From Prostheceraeus crozeri (taxonomy: Eukaryota; Platyhelminthes; Polycladida; Euryleptidae), in NCBI GenBank assembly GCA_907163375.1, contig CAJQUW010004437.1, positions 62,001 through 126,000 on the forward strand: DNA of 64,000 bases. The letters run 5' to 3'. Of the stretch, positions 1-10,372 are shown piece by piece. The translations under genes and the position numbers were made by a program. Below the pieces are notes generated by a model. The model searched no databases, was not told the origin of the DNA, and saw only the letters and a program-made list of their open reading frames with translations. The stretch's first letter is position 1, and every line of letters starts with the position of its first letter.

Positions 1-556
1 GTACCGTATTGTACAATTCTTTATAACAATTTGATGTTCTGACGCACATCCGACTGTTTGCTAATTTATTCGCTACTTTTGAACTGATTGATCTTTTTCT
101 GAAACTTCTTTGACTATTTCATTTTGCATCTTCTCTTGTATTCAACTGCTATATTGATTGCCATTCCGAAGAAATAAACGTATATATACATATTATAAAA
201 AGGAACAAAGTTTTGCGTTCTTGAGTTTCACTCAACCATTTATTCAAGCTAAGTTTTCTTTTGTTTTTAGGGTCTGTTAGTTGCGTGATGGAAAACAATA
301 TGATGATGATGAAAGTAATATACACTGTAATTAAGGTCCTCATGCATTCATGCGGCATGTTGACACAAACCATAATAAAACCATGTACTATACAGCCAGC
401 ACACGTCAGCTAATCACGACTTGCTCCTTCTGAGCCTTCGCTCTCGTCGATGCAGAGCGTCTAGAAAGTCAATGCAGTGCGTCTAGAGTATGCAAGGTTC
501 TCCAAGGTAAAAGACTTCCCAGATTCAACCTCTTCCACGTTCGAAGACTACACGGG
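1..556. other. AT-rich spacer, nothing recognised
   Basis: No ORF with protein-like composition, no repeat pair and no RNA gene could be seen here. The short minus-strand ORF at 149-373 has the hydrophobic, low-complexity look of chance translation of AT-rich DNA. Confidence 0.5.
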
Positions 557-564
557 GTCATGAG

Positions 565-1326
565 CAGGGCCAGGCGGATTCCGCGGCACGAAATTCCATA
601 TATCATGACATCTTATCGAAAAACAAGACCGTTTTGAATAGTAATTCATATATTCTTAATCGACTAGTGATGTCCGTTTTCTATTCCAAAGACGTTCACC
701 ATTCAAAATCCGAGTATGTACACACCGCTCGAAAAATTATTCCACTTTACTGACGATTTATATTAAAAAGACTATTATTCAAGATAAACAGAAGGCAATT
801 TTCAGGCATATAACGAATTTTATTGACTACGCAAGTTATGCAAGCAAAATGTGTCTAAAATCGCAGCGTCTTAAAAACTATTGTAATAGGCGTACAGTAA
901 ACCAGAGGCGTTTTCGTCGCGAAGAGACTGTCGTAGCGGAGAGAAGATATTGTTGTAGCAGGAGAAGCTCCGTTCCACCTCAGCTGAACTGATCTTCATC
1001 CAAATACAGTCCAGAGCCAACTTGGACAGCAAGGGAAGTTCACCTGAATGGCTACGCCACCAAATATCCAACTGCATTTCAGGATATCCTTCTTCTGGGT
1101 GAGGCCGCAGACAGATTGCTGTGTAGTTTGCCCACTCATTCAACAAGGCGCTCGATGGATCGTCGAGACCTGGCATCAAAGAATAATCGACGATGACGAT
1201 TCCGCACATTTCCGCTTATAACTGATTATTCCGCATATTTCCGCACGAAATTGTATTTTCCGCATTTACCGTTCGAAATAGGAGATTCCGCGGGTTACCA
1301 CGGCGCGCGGAATCCGCCTGGCCCTG
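565..1326 (-). mobile_element. Non-autonomous hAT transposon with 8-bp TSD
   Basis: The 762-bp element begins CAGGGCCAGGCGGATTCCGC at 565 and ends with its reverse complement at 1326, giving near-perfect inverted repeats of about 21 bp. It is flanked by gtcatgag (557-564) and gacatgag (1327-1334), an 8-bp duplication with one mismatch. Eight-bp TSDs and CAGGG-type ends are typical of hAT elements. Inside is only the C-terminal piece of a hAT transposase, so this is an internally deleted copy that would need a transposase from elsewhere. Confidence 0.9.
871..1209 (-). pseudogene. hAT transposase C-terminal (dimerisation) fragment
   Basis: The 112-residue reading contains the features of the hAT C-terminal dimerisation domain: a WW pair after LDI (LDIWWRSHS), then LPLLSKLALD, the signature SSAEVERSFS and a terminal LRDENASGLLYAYYN-like helix. 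The N-terminal BED finger and the catalytic D and first-E regions are absent, so the fragment cannot be an active enzyme. It lies inside a 762-bp element with hAT inverted repeats. The Met chosen by the ORF is not meaningful, because the real protein would start far upstream of the deletion. Confidence 0.88.
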
Positions 1327-1334
1327 GACATGAG

Positions 1335-2440
1335 TGTCTCTTCAGAAAAGAACAAGGTGCCTACATCGCGTCGTAAACGTGGAATTTTCCTTAATTCGAC
1401 AATTGCTTTTGAAGTACATTCTATCATTCTCAGTCTTCACATAGTCATGCTTGGGGAGCTAAGATACCAAGCTTAAAAACTGCGATCCAATGACATCGAA
1501 ACAAAATTCCACAATTTATGAATTTCAACGATTTTAATATATACACATGGTTTGTAAGTTTGATCCTACGAATTTTGAAATTCAGAAATTTTACTTTTGT
1601 CATTTCAAACCGATTTAAGAATGATTTCTAAAGGTGTTCGAAGAATTAGCGACTCAAAAATGCCTATAAATGAGTCCATGTCAAGAACATACCGGTAATA
1701 GTCATATTTCATTATCCTGTTATAAGTAATATTTTACAATAATACGTGTATATTGTAATAAGTATATTAATATGTAATATTGATATTATTATTAAATTAA
1801 TCAATAATATTTAATGTGTACATATTAATAGTATATAATATGTAATAAGTATATTTTACATTAATACGTGCATAGCATTGTGGCCTCTACACATATCGTT
1901 TAGCAATATATTGCACATGTTGTAATACAACGAATTTCATTGGCCTATAAGCTCTGTATCTGCCAAGTACATGTCAATTGACGATCAAGTGTCATAAAAG
2001 CAACTTTGAGTCCCACGCGCAGTGACAAACGGAGTCTATTTGAAAATTCGATTTGGGCGTCATGAAGACATACAATGAATGTGAGCAAGTAAGAATATGC
2101 CCGCGTCCAATGGCTCATTAAGCAAATAAGAGCTTTCACCGAAATTTCAAATTTTTCTGCTCGTTTCTATTGACAAATTCAAATTTTGAGATATTATCTG
2201 ACTTCATTATTATTTTGTCTACTCTCCATATTATGCGTGTAGCTGTATTATGTATGCTGTATTATGAAGTTCATTCTCCAGCATCTTCGGTGCACCATGC
2301 CTCCAGCATTTTTCTTTCTTCGAAAATCAGTTTTATCTTCAACCGGCTAAATCGAATTACAGAACGATGTTCCGACAAAGCGGATTTCGATGAGCACAAG
2401 TCAATTATCAACAACATAAGGAAAGTTAGTGGTTTTCTTA
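1335..2440. other. Non-coding spacer with AT-rich tract
   Basis: No gene is recognised. Positions about 1700-1880 form a degenerate AT-rich tract built from taatatt/gtaataagtatatt-like words. The ORF at 1945-2139 shows no family features. Confidence 0.5.
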
Positions 2441-2765
2441 AAGGTACGCGCACACATAAGTGCCGATAGCTGATAACCTCCGTTCATCCTGATGGTTGAT
2501 AGAAGCCGGTGACACTTGAGAGCTGATAGTTGAGACAAATCCTGCCCCTCATTTTCACAAACTACTCCTAAAATTAACCGGTGCAGGCAGAAGTGATCTG
2601 ATATCTGTTGAGAGCTTCATTTATAGCTGCTCTCAGAACTCGGTCACACTATTATCGTCTATCAGCAAATAATTTTAGGATTGTTTCTATTTTTGGTTCA
2701 TAATTGTGTCAGAAGTATCGTCACACTTGAGAGTTGACTATCAGATATTTGATCAGTGGTCGAGA
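2440..2765. repeat. Dispersed repeat fragment (TTAA-ended MITE-like family)
   Basis: The block starts cttaaaggtacgcgcacaca and holds several variants of ctgatagttgag and gtcacacttgagag. The reverse complement of 29700-29745 begins with a similar terminus (ttaagatatgttcacacatg followed by agctgatagttgag), and 29440-29640 holds related internal words. The two regions therefore look like members of one short family ending in TTAA plus a cacacat motif. I could not find a matching second end for this copy, so it is called a fragment. Confidence 0.45.
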
Positions 2766-2770
2766 TGTAG

Positions 2771-3520
2771 AACAGTTGAACATTGGCTGCAACACTCCAC
2801 TTTCCTTAAATTTCAGCCCATAAAAGTATGGTCCACGCGATTCGTATTTTTCAATTGTGCCTCTACTTGATGTCGACGCTTTCATATTTCTTTGATCTCC
2901 ATTGCACTGGTTTCGACGGTTATGAAGCTTGTGCTGTATTTCTTCAACATCGCTGTTCAGCGCAGTTGAGATTGCCTGAAAGACAAGTTTGTGGTCGTGT
3001 CGCTCGTCTTTAGTCTATCCCAGCATTCTCCGTTCGATACGCCCCACAATTAATGATAGCTATTATACATTTCGATCAGAATTTCAGTTGATTCGAATAT
3101 CTGAATGTCAAACTAGAAGCTCCTGAAGATTGTGGTGTAGACTGATAATTAGGCCTGCCGCTAGGGTAGAGTGGGGTGCGATGCCTCCTCTAAGCGAAAA
3201 TGACTTTCTAGGAACTTATTGGACATATTTGTACCAGATTCTACCGTAGAGGAAATTCGTGAACTTTAAATGAATAAGGTCAGTATGTCAACAATCAATG
3301 GAATAAGTTTGTCATAACTCAAATATATTCCTATCATGTGGTCAAAGTGCCCCGAGGCGTCTTATCCCTTAAGCATAGGGCGCTTGACTCCCCCTATCGG
3401 TCATTCCTCATCAAATTATTGGCCAATAAATACGCAAAATCGAGGAAAATACAGATTTAAGTCTTCACCACTGATATCTGCTACATCTGACTTCAGTCAA
3501 GCAGGATCTAATTCGTTTTT
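2771..3520. other. Spacer, nothing recognised
   Basis: Short ORFs at 2828-3013 and 3336-3527 have no recognisable motif. No repeat boundary was detected. Confidence 0.4.
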
Positions 3521-4770
3521 ATGGTGAGGAGAATTTTAGGCTTCGCCCACATTCGTTCACAGGCTATGCACTTATCTCACCATGATTTTATGACTAAATG
3601 TTTTGAAAACTCAGGTATTTCCGGTGTGCAAATAATTCCTCATGACTTTGCAAAAGCACTCGATAAGTTGAAATTCGAAGTTATCATAAATCGACAGACT
3701 CAATATTTTATCACTGCTCCAATAATCAAATGGATATGAAGTTACTTTGAAGACCGAACTCAATTTGTGCGTATCGGGTGTGACCTGAGCAATTTTTCAA
3801 ATGTTTCTTTTGGCATCCCACAAGGTTCCGTCCTTTCGCCATACCTTTTTCCCTTGTGACTGGTTCATTTGAATCTCCCAGCTTTCCATCCCACGTTATA
3901 AAGTATACAGATGACTTTTCAATTTGTGTACCATATTTCGAAATTCTGATAATCAGCATGTGCATGAAGTCCATAATTGGTTAACAAAGTGGAGTGAACA
4001 AAATCTGTCTACCTTTGAATATCAGTAAATGTAAATACTTACTCATTTGTCGGACCAACGACTTTTATCCGATACAATTACCCTACATGCGATGTGTTGA
4101 TAATTTGAAACTCCTTGGGGTAACATTCGACTCTAACTTGAATTGGTCATAGCAAGTTGACAACGTTATTCGCTCCGCTTCGTGTAATTTGTTTCTAATT
4201 CGTCAACTCAAAGAAATTCTCACGTACGACTTCTTGTTGACAGTATACAACGCCATCATAAGATCCGTCCTAGAATATTGTTCGCCATTATTCGTTGGGC
4301 TATCAAAGGAGAGTTCGTTGAAGCTTGAAAGAGTTCAGAAAATGTTTCATAGAATAGTGTGTGGCGAAAACTGTGATGCTCATGAAATGGAACCGCTATC
4401 AAGCAGGTGTGAAGCTGCGGCCATCAAGTTATTTCGTCAAGCAGCTTCGAATGACCAACATATTTTGAACTCGATCGTACCCGCAGTATCACAAAGTGGT
4501 AGAATTATAATCCCAGCTGCGAGAAGTGAAAGAAGACTACGTTCATTCATCATGAAGACCTTCAAATTGGCAAATGATCGGCACACGCGCCCAAATTTCT
4601 GATGCATTTTCTTCCATTCTATTGTCGCTACTCAATAGCTTGCAAACTAACTTATCTCAAGAATTTTATCATGTATGTATATTCTTCACCAGTTTTTTGC
4701 TTGATTTTCAGTCCGATGAACTACTTGTAATAACGCTCATTATTATTATTATACGTACACATATGTCTTT
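3521..4770 (+). pseudogene. Non-LTR retrotransposon (LINE) RT fragment
   Basis: Pieces of a LINE reverse transcriptase can be followed across several frames. Near 3810-3840 a frame reads GIPQGSVLSPYLF, the block before the RT active site. It is followed by a TDDFSICVPY segment, where a YADD-type box has decayed to TDD, and by NLKLLGVTFDSNLNW. The longest open part (4189-4602, 137 aa) holds TVYNAIIRSVLEYCSPLF and LERVQKMFHRIV, the thumb and C-terminal region common in Jockey/CR1-like LINEs. Stops and frameshifts at about 3736, 3855 and 4150 make it dead. A short att microsatellite at about 4737-4752 may mark the 3' tail. The clade is uncertain. Confidence 0.8.
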
Positions 4771-4799
4771 TTTGAAAATATCTAAATAATATTCGACTA

Positions 4800-5293
4800 C
4801 GTCATAAAATCTTTTCAACAAACGTAGCATGATTAAACCATTGCATTTTATCACAAAAAATTAAGTGGAGCGACTTTTGAACCTAGCACATTTTACTATA
4901 AGTAGGTATAGCTCGGAGAGCTAAAATATTCTACATCTCCTATGACTGATGAGAAATCAGTGGGGGCGGGATTTACCACCACTATTAGTTATTTAAAAGT
5001 CACATCACTCGTCGAAATGCACACACAGCCCTTGACGACAGCAACTGATCTTACTATGATTCTCTCATTTCTATGTGTCTGTCAAGATAACACATCATTA
5101 AAGCTCTTCTTTGGTGAAATTCGAATAATGATGGATGGACAGACATTGATCCATGGCCTTATGATGCAATGTGCGCCGAGAATACTTTACCACAGAATGA
5201 CATTATCTTGAAAAGTCAGGAACAACTAATCTGATAAATCTCCAAATTTTCCAATTGTATTTACATGTATTATAATATGCGGATATTTGGTTG
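4800..5293. other. Spacer left of the LTR retrotransposon
   Basis: No gene recognised. The region ends at the CTAT target duplication (5294-5297) of the large LTR element. Confidence 0.4.
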
Positions 5294-5663
5294 CTATTGT
5301 GATGTGCTACTTAGCCTCATGTCGGGAACATCTAACTGAGTATAATAACATTGTGGACATTACAAAAAAAATTGGAACATTGATGGAAGGAATATCCGTT
5401 CATTAACCCATTTAAGGCCGCTATATAAATATCGGCAAATTTTCTATAAAAACGGTAGTAAGTATTTCAGAATGTTATAATTAAGAATAATATATGATGA
5501 CCACTTCACTACAATAACCGTATCTTAGAAATTAAAGCCGTAACGATTTCGTTACGATGACGTCATATGATGTCAAAATATACAAAAGCATGCTTTTTTT
5601 CAGATGCAGCTTATGAATTGCTCCAAGCAATTCCTGCCGAAGTAATGAGTCATAGCTTCAGCA

Positions 5664-6038
5664 CACGGTTCACCGGAAGTTGAATCTAAACATAAAAAAT
5701 ACGACCCCAAAACGAAGTTCATTTTTGAACTACACTATACCCATAGATACTCATGTGATATGTCGTTCAAATCCTGAATGAGCTTCTTGCGAGAAAATCA
5801 TAGATATCGGATTGTGTCCAAATCCTCAATTTTTTACTACTAACGTTTTGGACTAATTTCTTCAAACTTAATGCTATTGTAAATCTGACCTTATTAGATA
5901 TCGGGAATAATATTCCACTAGAATTGACAACTTGCATGAAGCTTTGTTTGCTATTTTACATAGATATCTGGCCTGCTTCTAATGTTTTAATACCATATGA
6001 ATCCTTAAAAACTTGTATAATTTTAGATATCGAAAAGT
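5664..6038 (+). repeat. Left long terminal inverted repeat of copy 1
   Basis: It is almost identical to the reverse complement of 8325-8744 except for a roughly 50-bp block unique to the right arm. The first 39 bp read as a heptamer-like CACGGTT (5664-5670), a 23-bp spacer (5671-5693) and an A-rich nonamer-like aaaaaatac (5694-5702). Confidence 0.92.
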
Positions 6039-6105
6039 CTTTTGTGATTAAATTAAATTCTATGTATTACAACATCTTATAAACGAGGTTTGATGTGCAT
6101 GAAGT

Positions 6106-8139
6106 TTACAAATGGCGAGAGTTGTATCGAATTACGCAGTGAAGAAGATGCGTTCCATAATTTTCATTATTCTGACTTACTTTTCCTCCTGATTTCCACA
6201 TAGTGTCAAAATCCGAGTGAACAGCTTCTGATGCCTGCTCACTAAAACGTGATAGTCCGCATTTTTTAAGCTTACAAAATTGAATTAAATGCACCATTAC
6301 AATATGAGCTGCAGTTGTCACAGTCATCCCCGTTTGGAGATATAAGTTTTCAAAGGTTTTAACAGAGTTTTCAAAGACAGGACAAAGTTGTTTTCCGAAA
6401 GAATGGTCGACAACGTTGTCAAATGCGACTAATGTTGATCCAAATAGATTTATTAACGGTGCTTGATTCGATCTATTACCAATTTCAGTTAGAACATGAG
6501 CACTTTTCAATAACTTTCGGCACATATTTCCGGTAAATTCCCCACCGTGATGTTTGGGCTGAACTATTCCAAGCTTGTTTAGCCATTCCTCAGCAATATT
6601 GGGAACGGCCGTTTGTAATTCCTTGAATATTTTGTTTACTATACGAAGAAGTAAATGAAGTTCTGGTGGGGGAATCAGTTGTATAAGCATTTCACTATCA
6701 CTACCTTGGATCATCGGATGATTTACACAACTCCTGAACTCTTTAGCAGATGCCTTCTCGTTGTAAATACGTCGTACATTCATGTAGTCATCAGCATATT
6801 TCTTTATCTCACCGATAGTCCTCATTGGATGAGATCTGAATTTTTCCTTGTCGGAGAATTCCATCTTCGGACAGTTGCAATATACACAGGGAAAACTGCT
6901 TGAGTGTGATTGCAGTCCACATAAAATGTTCGCCATTTTCAGGTCGACTGCACAAACATATTCAAAGTCAATCTCATCGATCTTCAACAGGTTAAGGATT
7001 AGCCGTACATTAAAATATGTTTCTTTCACATCGTAACTTATAGCAACAATGAGAAGCCTCTTCACACTTGTGTCGAGCATTGTCCTATTGATCAGTTTCT
7101 TTGAATCGTTATTGGTATCAGAATTGGACATTATATTCAAGCAAAACTTAAGACAGCCACCGCCACTATCAATTCCCATTTTAAAGGTGACGGATGCTTT
7201 TTCATAGTTGCGCTTTTCACAAACGAAATTAACAAAATCTGTGATATTTGTACAGTATACAAGATCTTTGGAAACGGTTGAGGTTCCATCCTCGTTGGCA
7301 GTACACTCGAATTCACATGTTGTACAACTGAAGAAGTCCAGACAGTTATTATCTCTGTCACGAAGTTTCGATCCAATATCCGATTCAACTGATGCTTTTC
7401 CGAGAACACTTCTGACAAATGGAACAAATTTTCGACGAATTTCGTTGTTAGATGACGAGGTAGCATTTTGAAATTTCATAATATCATCGATGTTGAATTG
7501 AGATGAATCTTTCGTATTATTTGAGAGGACTTTCACTTTTAATGGATGTGAACCACCGGAGTAGAGACTGCTTATATTGTCAATCGAGGATTTCCTGATA
7601 ATCGATGATGCGACAGCCTGCTGTGTATTGTCATCACTTGAGTTTATCATTCTCAACATATTATCACGTAGATTTCTTTGCGTACACTTATGATTGATAC
7701 CTTTTCCGTATTCTGATTTACAGAAGCTGCATAGCACAATCGGCATACTGGTAGGTCTTTCAATGCTTCTTGGGCGACCCTTACTCCGATGAGTTATACA
7801 GCCTGATTTCTGGGATACATTGCATATTTCACAGTCACATAATGGGACAGGATTAGATCTCGTCGTGGTAGTGATGGGCGAAATGTGTATATAATCATAA
7901 AGTTCAGGTAGAATTTCGATCTTCTTCTTGCCGGCACTTATATCAATCAAATTGGATCTGCACTTGCTGCATATGCCACATGGAAATCGATTGTCAGATG
8001 GATCATAGTCTTTTCGAAAATATCGTTGTATTCGCTCAAGAACAATGGCAGTCAGATTGTATTTAGCTTTGCCAAAGCAAATAGCGCAAACTTTACACCG
8101 ATTTTCCTCATGTGTTAACGCACGCTTCATGTGTGCCAT
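6106..8139 (-). CDS. RAG1-like DDE transposase (intact ORF)
   Basis: A 677-residue protein. The start is placed at the Met of MAHMK rather than 14 codons upstream, because copy 2 aligns from the same point. The N-terminus is zinc-rich: CKVCAIC (residues 15-21), FPCGICSKC (53-60), CDCEIC (101-106), then the AT-hook-like SKGRPRS (about 119-125) and CSFC...HKC (137-152). This order resembles the RAG1 N-terminal region. The core has GIDSGGG (D324), AVDLKM (D399) followed after exactly 18 residues by CVYC (418, 421), then HIVMVH (612, 617) and SEQASEAVH (E634/E638). RAG1 has D708-X18-C727-X2-C730, H937-X4-H942 and E962. It also shares a GEFTGNMCRKLL block with a RAG1 core segment. By inference it is a cut-and-paste transposase with a RNase H fold acting on the flanking inverted repeats. 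No RAG2 partner is seen. A Chapaev-type transposase is the main alternative name. Confidence 0.88.
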   Translation of the reverse strand: MAHMKRALTHEENRCKVCAICFGKAKYNLTAIVLERIQRYFRKDYDPSDNRFPCGICSKCRSNLIDISAGKKKIEILPELYDYIHISPITTTTRSNPVPLCDCEICNVSQKSGCITHRSKGRPRSIERPTSMPIVLCSFCKSEYGKGINHKCTQRNLRDNMLRMINSSDDNTQQAVASSIIRKSSIDNISSLYSGGSHPLKVKVLSNNTKDSSQFNIDDIMKFQNATSSSNNEIRRKFVPFVRSVLGKASVESDIGSKLRDRDNNCLDFFSCTTCEFECTANEDGTSTVSKDLVYCTNITDFVNFVCEKRNYEKASVTFKMGIDSGGGCLKFCLNIMSNSDTNNDSKKLINRTMLDTSVKRLLIVAISYDVKETYFNVRLILNLLKIDEIDFEYVCAVDLKMANILCGLQSHSSSFPCVYCNCPKMEFSDKEKFRSHPMRTIGEIKKYADDYMNVRRIYNEKASAKEFRSCVNHPMIQGSDSEMLIQLIPPPELHLLLRIVNKIFKELQTAVPNIAEEWLNKLGIVQPKHHGGEFTGNMCRKLLKSAHVLTEIGNRSNQAPLINLFGSTLVAFDNVVDHSFGKQLCPVFENSVKTFENLYLQTGMTVTTAAHIVMVHLIQFCKLKKCGLSRFSEQASEAVHSDFDTMWKSGGKVSQNNENYGTHLLHCVIRYNSRHL

Positions 8140-8324
8140 CGTGAAGTAAATGAAGAACGTTGACTTGCTTTGTACGTACATTTGAACTAAATTTAGATTT
8201 CAAATTCAATTATGTCGCAACCTGTGTCTCAAATTACGACTATGTTATTGTCATTATTATAAAACAGTGAAACAGGCTAAATATCTATGTAGCAAACAAT
8301 GATATCTAGATAGCATATACTTTT

Positions 8325-8744
8325 CGATATCTAAAAAATTAAACTAGTTTTTAAGAATTCATATGGTATTAAAACATTAGAATCTATCACTATCAAATAT
8401 TGTGTTATTATCATTATTAATAAACCTTGAAGCAGGCCAGATATCTATGTAAAATAGCAAACAAAGCTTCATGCAAGTTGTCAATTCTAGTGGAATATTA
8501 TTCCCGATATCTAATAAGGTCAGATTTACAATAGCATTAAGTTTGAAGAAATTAGTCCAAAACGTTAGTAGTAAAAAATTGAGGATTTGGACACAATCCG
8601 ATATCTATGATTTTCTCGCAAGAAGCTCATTCAGGATTTGAACGACATATCACATGAGTATCTATGGGTATAGTGTAGTTCAAAAATGAACTTCGTTTTG
8701 GGGTCGTATTTTTTATGTTTAGATTCAACTTCCGGTCAACCGTG
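8325..8744 (-). repeat. Right long terminal inverted repeat of copy 1
   Basis: Partner of 5664-6038. The outermost 39 bp have the same heptamer / 23 bp / A-tract layout with one substitution in the first 20 bp. Block 8386-8432 has no counterpart in the left arm. A diverged second copy of the neighbouring segment lies at about 8240-8340, so the inner part of the arm has undergone a local duplication. Confidence 0.9.
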
Positions 8745-8748
8745 AGCA

Positions 8749-10372
8749 TGAAAGCTCTCCATCATATTTCAGAGGCATTTGTCGAAACTGTGAATAAGCA
8801 AATTTAATCAAAGGCCTGCTTTATGCTACTTGTCGTTGCTGTTTGCTGTGAAGTCGCTATCGTTGAAATGAGAACAAGTTTTTATATTTCGAAATTCATG
8901 CCGAGAAATTGATTCTCTTTCTGCATCGACTCCAAATTCATGGTAGAGTTGGAGACGCCTCGGTCATTAGCAATGTCCACATAAATAAAGAACATCAAGA
9001 AATGAACGCATTTGAGATTGTTTAGTATTATGTAGGCCTAAACAAATCTTTTGTCCCTGGTAGTCACTGGTTTCTGCCACTGAGGTCGATAAGACCATCA
9101 GCATGCGTATCAAGCATCTCATAAAGATTCTTGCCTTAAAATGCATCCAGAGAATGTTTGTCCTATCCGCGAAGATGGAAATTACCGATATTTGCCATTA
9201 TGTTGACTGCTTTTTCTGTTCACTGAAATGATCATTCAAATCATCTTTCGTTGCAATCTCACACTGCCTTACGATGTCACTAACCTCTGAGATATCGTTT
9301 GAGAGACTTACCTCTGAGACACATAAACTCATCATCGTTTCAAAACTCTGATGAAACATTTACTTATGGAGGTTTTGTGGCAGCATTCATATACCGTGAT
9401 CGCCGGCATGTGGCCTATTGCATATTTCAGTAACTTCTTTGTCCATACTTAGCAACAGCTTGGGTATTGTCCTCAGATAGCTACACAGGTTGATATAATC
9501 AAGCTAAGCCTTTATAGATATTTCAAACCAGTTTGGGCCATCTCGAGCCTCTAGCGTACCCTTGTAGGGAGAGACGCATCGTATACAGCCAAAGAAGTTT
9601 TGGATTGAAATTGCTCGAGTCGGAGGACATCTTTGTATTCTATGCCCAGGCGAACTGGCACCCTGCAATGTTTATGATTAAGCTATAAGAGAAAATGCTT
9701 GAGATTTGATCTCTCTTTGACTTGCTTATGTAGTCTGTACATGAGCTAACAAGTCTAATATTGAGGAAATTTCTACGGCAATTGACTTCGGTTGGTTTTG
9801 TGACAGGAAGCCATAGACTATAAATAGCAACAAGCACTACAGCCTCATAGAAAACACTAAGAATGCAATATTCCAATCAAATTGTTAATTTCCACCATTC
9901 AACAAACATTAGTTTTAAAGAAAATTGATAGTATTCACCACCATTTACTTCATTTATATTGTTGCTGTATTTAACATTTATATATCATATTACGCCAGTG
10001 TAACTAAAACGTTACGGTTCAAAAAAATTACGTGCCATGTCATGAATGAATATCCGAGCAAGTATTGATCGCTATTTTTGGTATTTGATGGATAATGAGA
10101 TCACGCAAATGACATTGACAGTAAATTACCTGTGGACGTTCATACACTGAGCCTTTCAGTATATTAGCAGATTTTAAGCCCATTTTTTGTCTAATTTCGT
10201 GATAAAGTATAAGCACTAAAAGTGATAAATTTTGAATTGGCGATTGTTTACCTGAAAATATGTGATAAATAATGTATGGTAGTCAAAACATTGTATCATG
10301 TGTCGCAAGCTGGAGAAGACAGCAGATTCCGAAAAGTGCTGTAACGAAAACGTTACACTGGCGCTAAATGGG
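8749..10372. other. Right part of the piggyBac-like element, no intact gene
   Basis: Apart from a possible transposase relic at 9640-9876, no coding signal is recognised. Around 10000-10020 and 10341-10358 lie copies of the aacgttac motif that also marks the left end of the element. Confidence 0.5.
9640..9876 (-). pseudogene. Possible piggyBac transposase relic
   Basis: A 78-residue minus-strand reading contains YCILSVFYEAVVLVAIYS followed by a PTEVNCRRNFLNIRL stretch. This loosely follows the hydrophobic segment and the FRRE-type motif near the C-terminus of piggyBac transposases. The catalytic aspartates lie upstream in that family and are not seen. Its position inside a TTAA-flanked element fits, but the match is weak and could be chance. 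Confidence 0.3.

Larger units (their letters stand above)
5664..8744 (-). mobile_element. RAG1-like DNA transposon, copy 1, intact
   Basis: The 3081-bp element begins CACGGTTCACCGGAAGTTG (5664) and ends with the reverse complement of CACGGTTGACCGGAAGTTG (8744). It is flanked by a perfect 4-bp duplication agca (5660-5663 and 8745-8748). The long inverted repeats are 5664-6038 on the left and 8325-8744 on the right. The right arm carries an extra block of about 50 bp (8386-8432), and part of the arm is also duplicated at 8240-8340. The single ORF (6106-8139, minus) encodes a RAG1-like transposase with all recognisable catalytic and zinc residues. The intact ORF, clean TSD and near-identical arms suggest recent transposition. 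The 4-bp TSD fits Chapaev-type elements better than the 5 bp of Transib or ProtoRAG. Confidence 0.93.

Noticed and set aside
6106-8181. Start of the transposase at 8181
   Set aside because: The first 14 codons are hydrophobic and not shared with copy 2; similarity begins at MAHMK (8139), which matches MSANG of copy 2.
5664-8744. A RAG1-RAG2 locus
   Set aside because: No second ORF and no kelch-type repeats were seen in either element. Only the RAG1-like protein is supported.
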